Origin: Lachnospiraceae bacterium UBA1729
Lineage (GTDB): Bacteria; Bacillota; Clostridia; Lachnospirales; Lachnospiraceae
NCBI GenBank assembly: GCA_002315945.1
Contig: DCIJ01000058.1
Coordinates: forward strand, 868-23,122
Reading direction: 5' to 3'
DNA: 22,255 bases
The notes under the pieces were generated by a model. The model ran no database searches. It saw only the letters and a list, made by a program, of their open reading frames with translations, and had not been told where the DNA came from. Numbering within the stretch: position 1 is the stretch's first letter; each line of letters opens with the position of its first letter. Of the stretch, positions 22,090 to 22,255 are shown piece by piece. A program made the translations under genes and the position numbers.

Positions 22090-22255
22090 TTATTTTTTCT
22101 TTTTACCGCGCCCATTCCCTTTGACTGGTTTACAAAGATCTGAATATCTCTGAAGGATATCGGTAAAGGTTTGAAACTCATAAGGGTCCATCTTAGTGAA
22201 GTTGATTTTAAAGAGTTTGCTGTACATTATCATCTGAGCTTGCGTTGCATTATCG
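22090..22255 (-). CDS. Hypothetical protein, C-terminal part (cut by right edge)
   Basis: The minus-strand frame is open from the right edge to TAA at 22090-22092 and codes about 54 residues: a segment with MYSKLFKINFTKMDPYEF and LQRYSDLCKPVKGN, then a run of basic residues (GRGKKKK) at the end. An internal Met does not mark a start, since the frame continues beyond the edge. It runs toward the phosphatase genes. The basic tail suggests nucleic-acid contact or a cytosolic soluble protein, but I do not recognise a family. Confidence 0.55.
   Translation of the reverse strand, partial: DNATQAQMIMYSKLFKINFTKMDPYEFQTFTDILQRYSDLCKPVKGNGRGKKKK

Noticed and set aside
1..22255. tRNA, rRNA, insertion sequence or integrase
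   Set aside because: I saw no tRNA-like TTCGA arm with a matching acceptor, no rRNA text, and no transposase or recombinase motifs; the accessory character of the right part rests on gene content only.

Overview
The window looks like a chromosomal segment of a low- to mid-GC Firmicute, most likely an anaerobic Lachnospiraceae (Butyrivibrio / Pseudobutyrivibrio / Roseburia-like). I base this on the gene families, strong AGGAGG-type ribosome binding sites, A/T-rich spacers and the style of the hypothetical proteins; no 16S or other marker is present, so the genus is a guess.

Left part (1-14.5 kb), mostly housekeeping and all intact. The end of a sodium/proline symporter (putP) is followed by proC and a strong terminator. 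Convergent to these, on the minus strand, lies a carbohydrate module (GPH-family sugar symporter, then cytoplasmic GH43 glycosidase) followed by an ABC-F ATPase. A divergent AraC-type regulator (5719-6813) shares the intergenic promoter region with the symporter and probably controls it. Then come a PilZ-domain protein, an 889-residue membrane protein with a huge low-complexity cytoplasmic part and an extracellular degenerate LytM/M23 domain, the PcrA/UvrD helicase, a small membrane protein with an acidic tail, and an RlmD-type 23S rRNA uracil-5 methyltransferase with an extra C-terminal domain, closed by a clean terminator.

Junction (14.5-15.5 kb). There is a frameshifted remnant of an SH3-like domain gene with its own terminator, a small minus-strand gene of unknown function, and a compact divergent promoter region with nested inverted repeats.

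Right part (15.5-22.1 kb), an accessory plus-strand gene array: CbxX/CfxQ-type AAA+ ATPase, three proteins of unknown function, a GNAT acetyltransferase fused to a small N-terminal domain, a P-loop kinase with a C-terminal zinc ribbon, and two tandem PPP-type metallophosphoesterases. Short spacings suggest one or two transcription units. The combination of P-loop kinase, PPP-fold phosphatases, AAA+ ATPase and acetyltransferase recalls end-modification or repair and regulatory cassettes, but no such function can be proved from sequence.

Several genes in this right part carry visible lesions: a -1 frameshift in the SH3 remnant, a -1 frameshift in the 17.5-18.05 kb gene (at a possible slippery site), an in-frame TAA at codon 39 of the GNAT gene, and an ATA where the start codon of the second phosphatase should be. 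The left part shows none. Either this array is decaying or it uses unusual decoding; sequencing error must be excluded first. The window ends in a minus-strand gene cut by the right edge.
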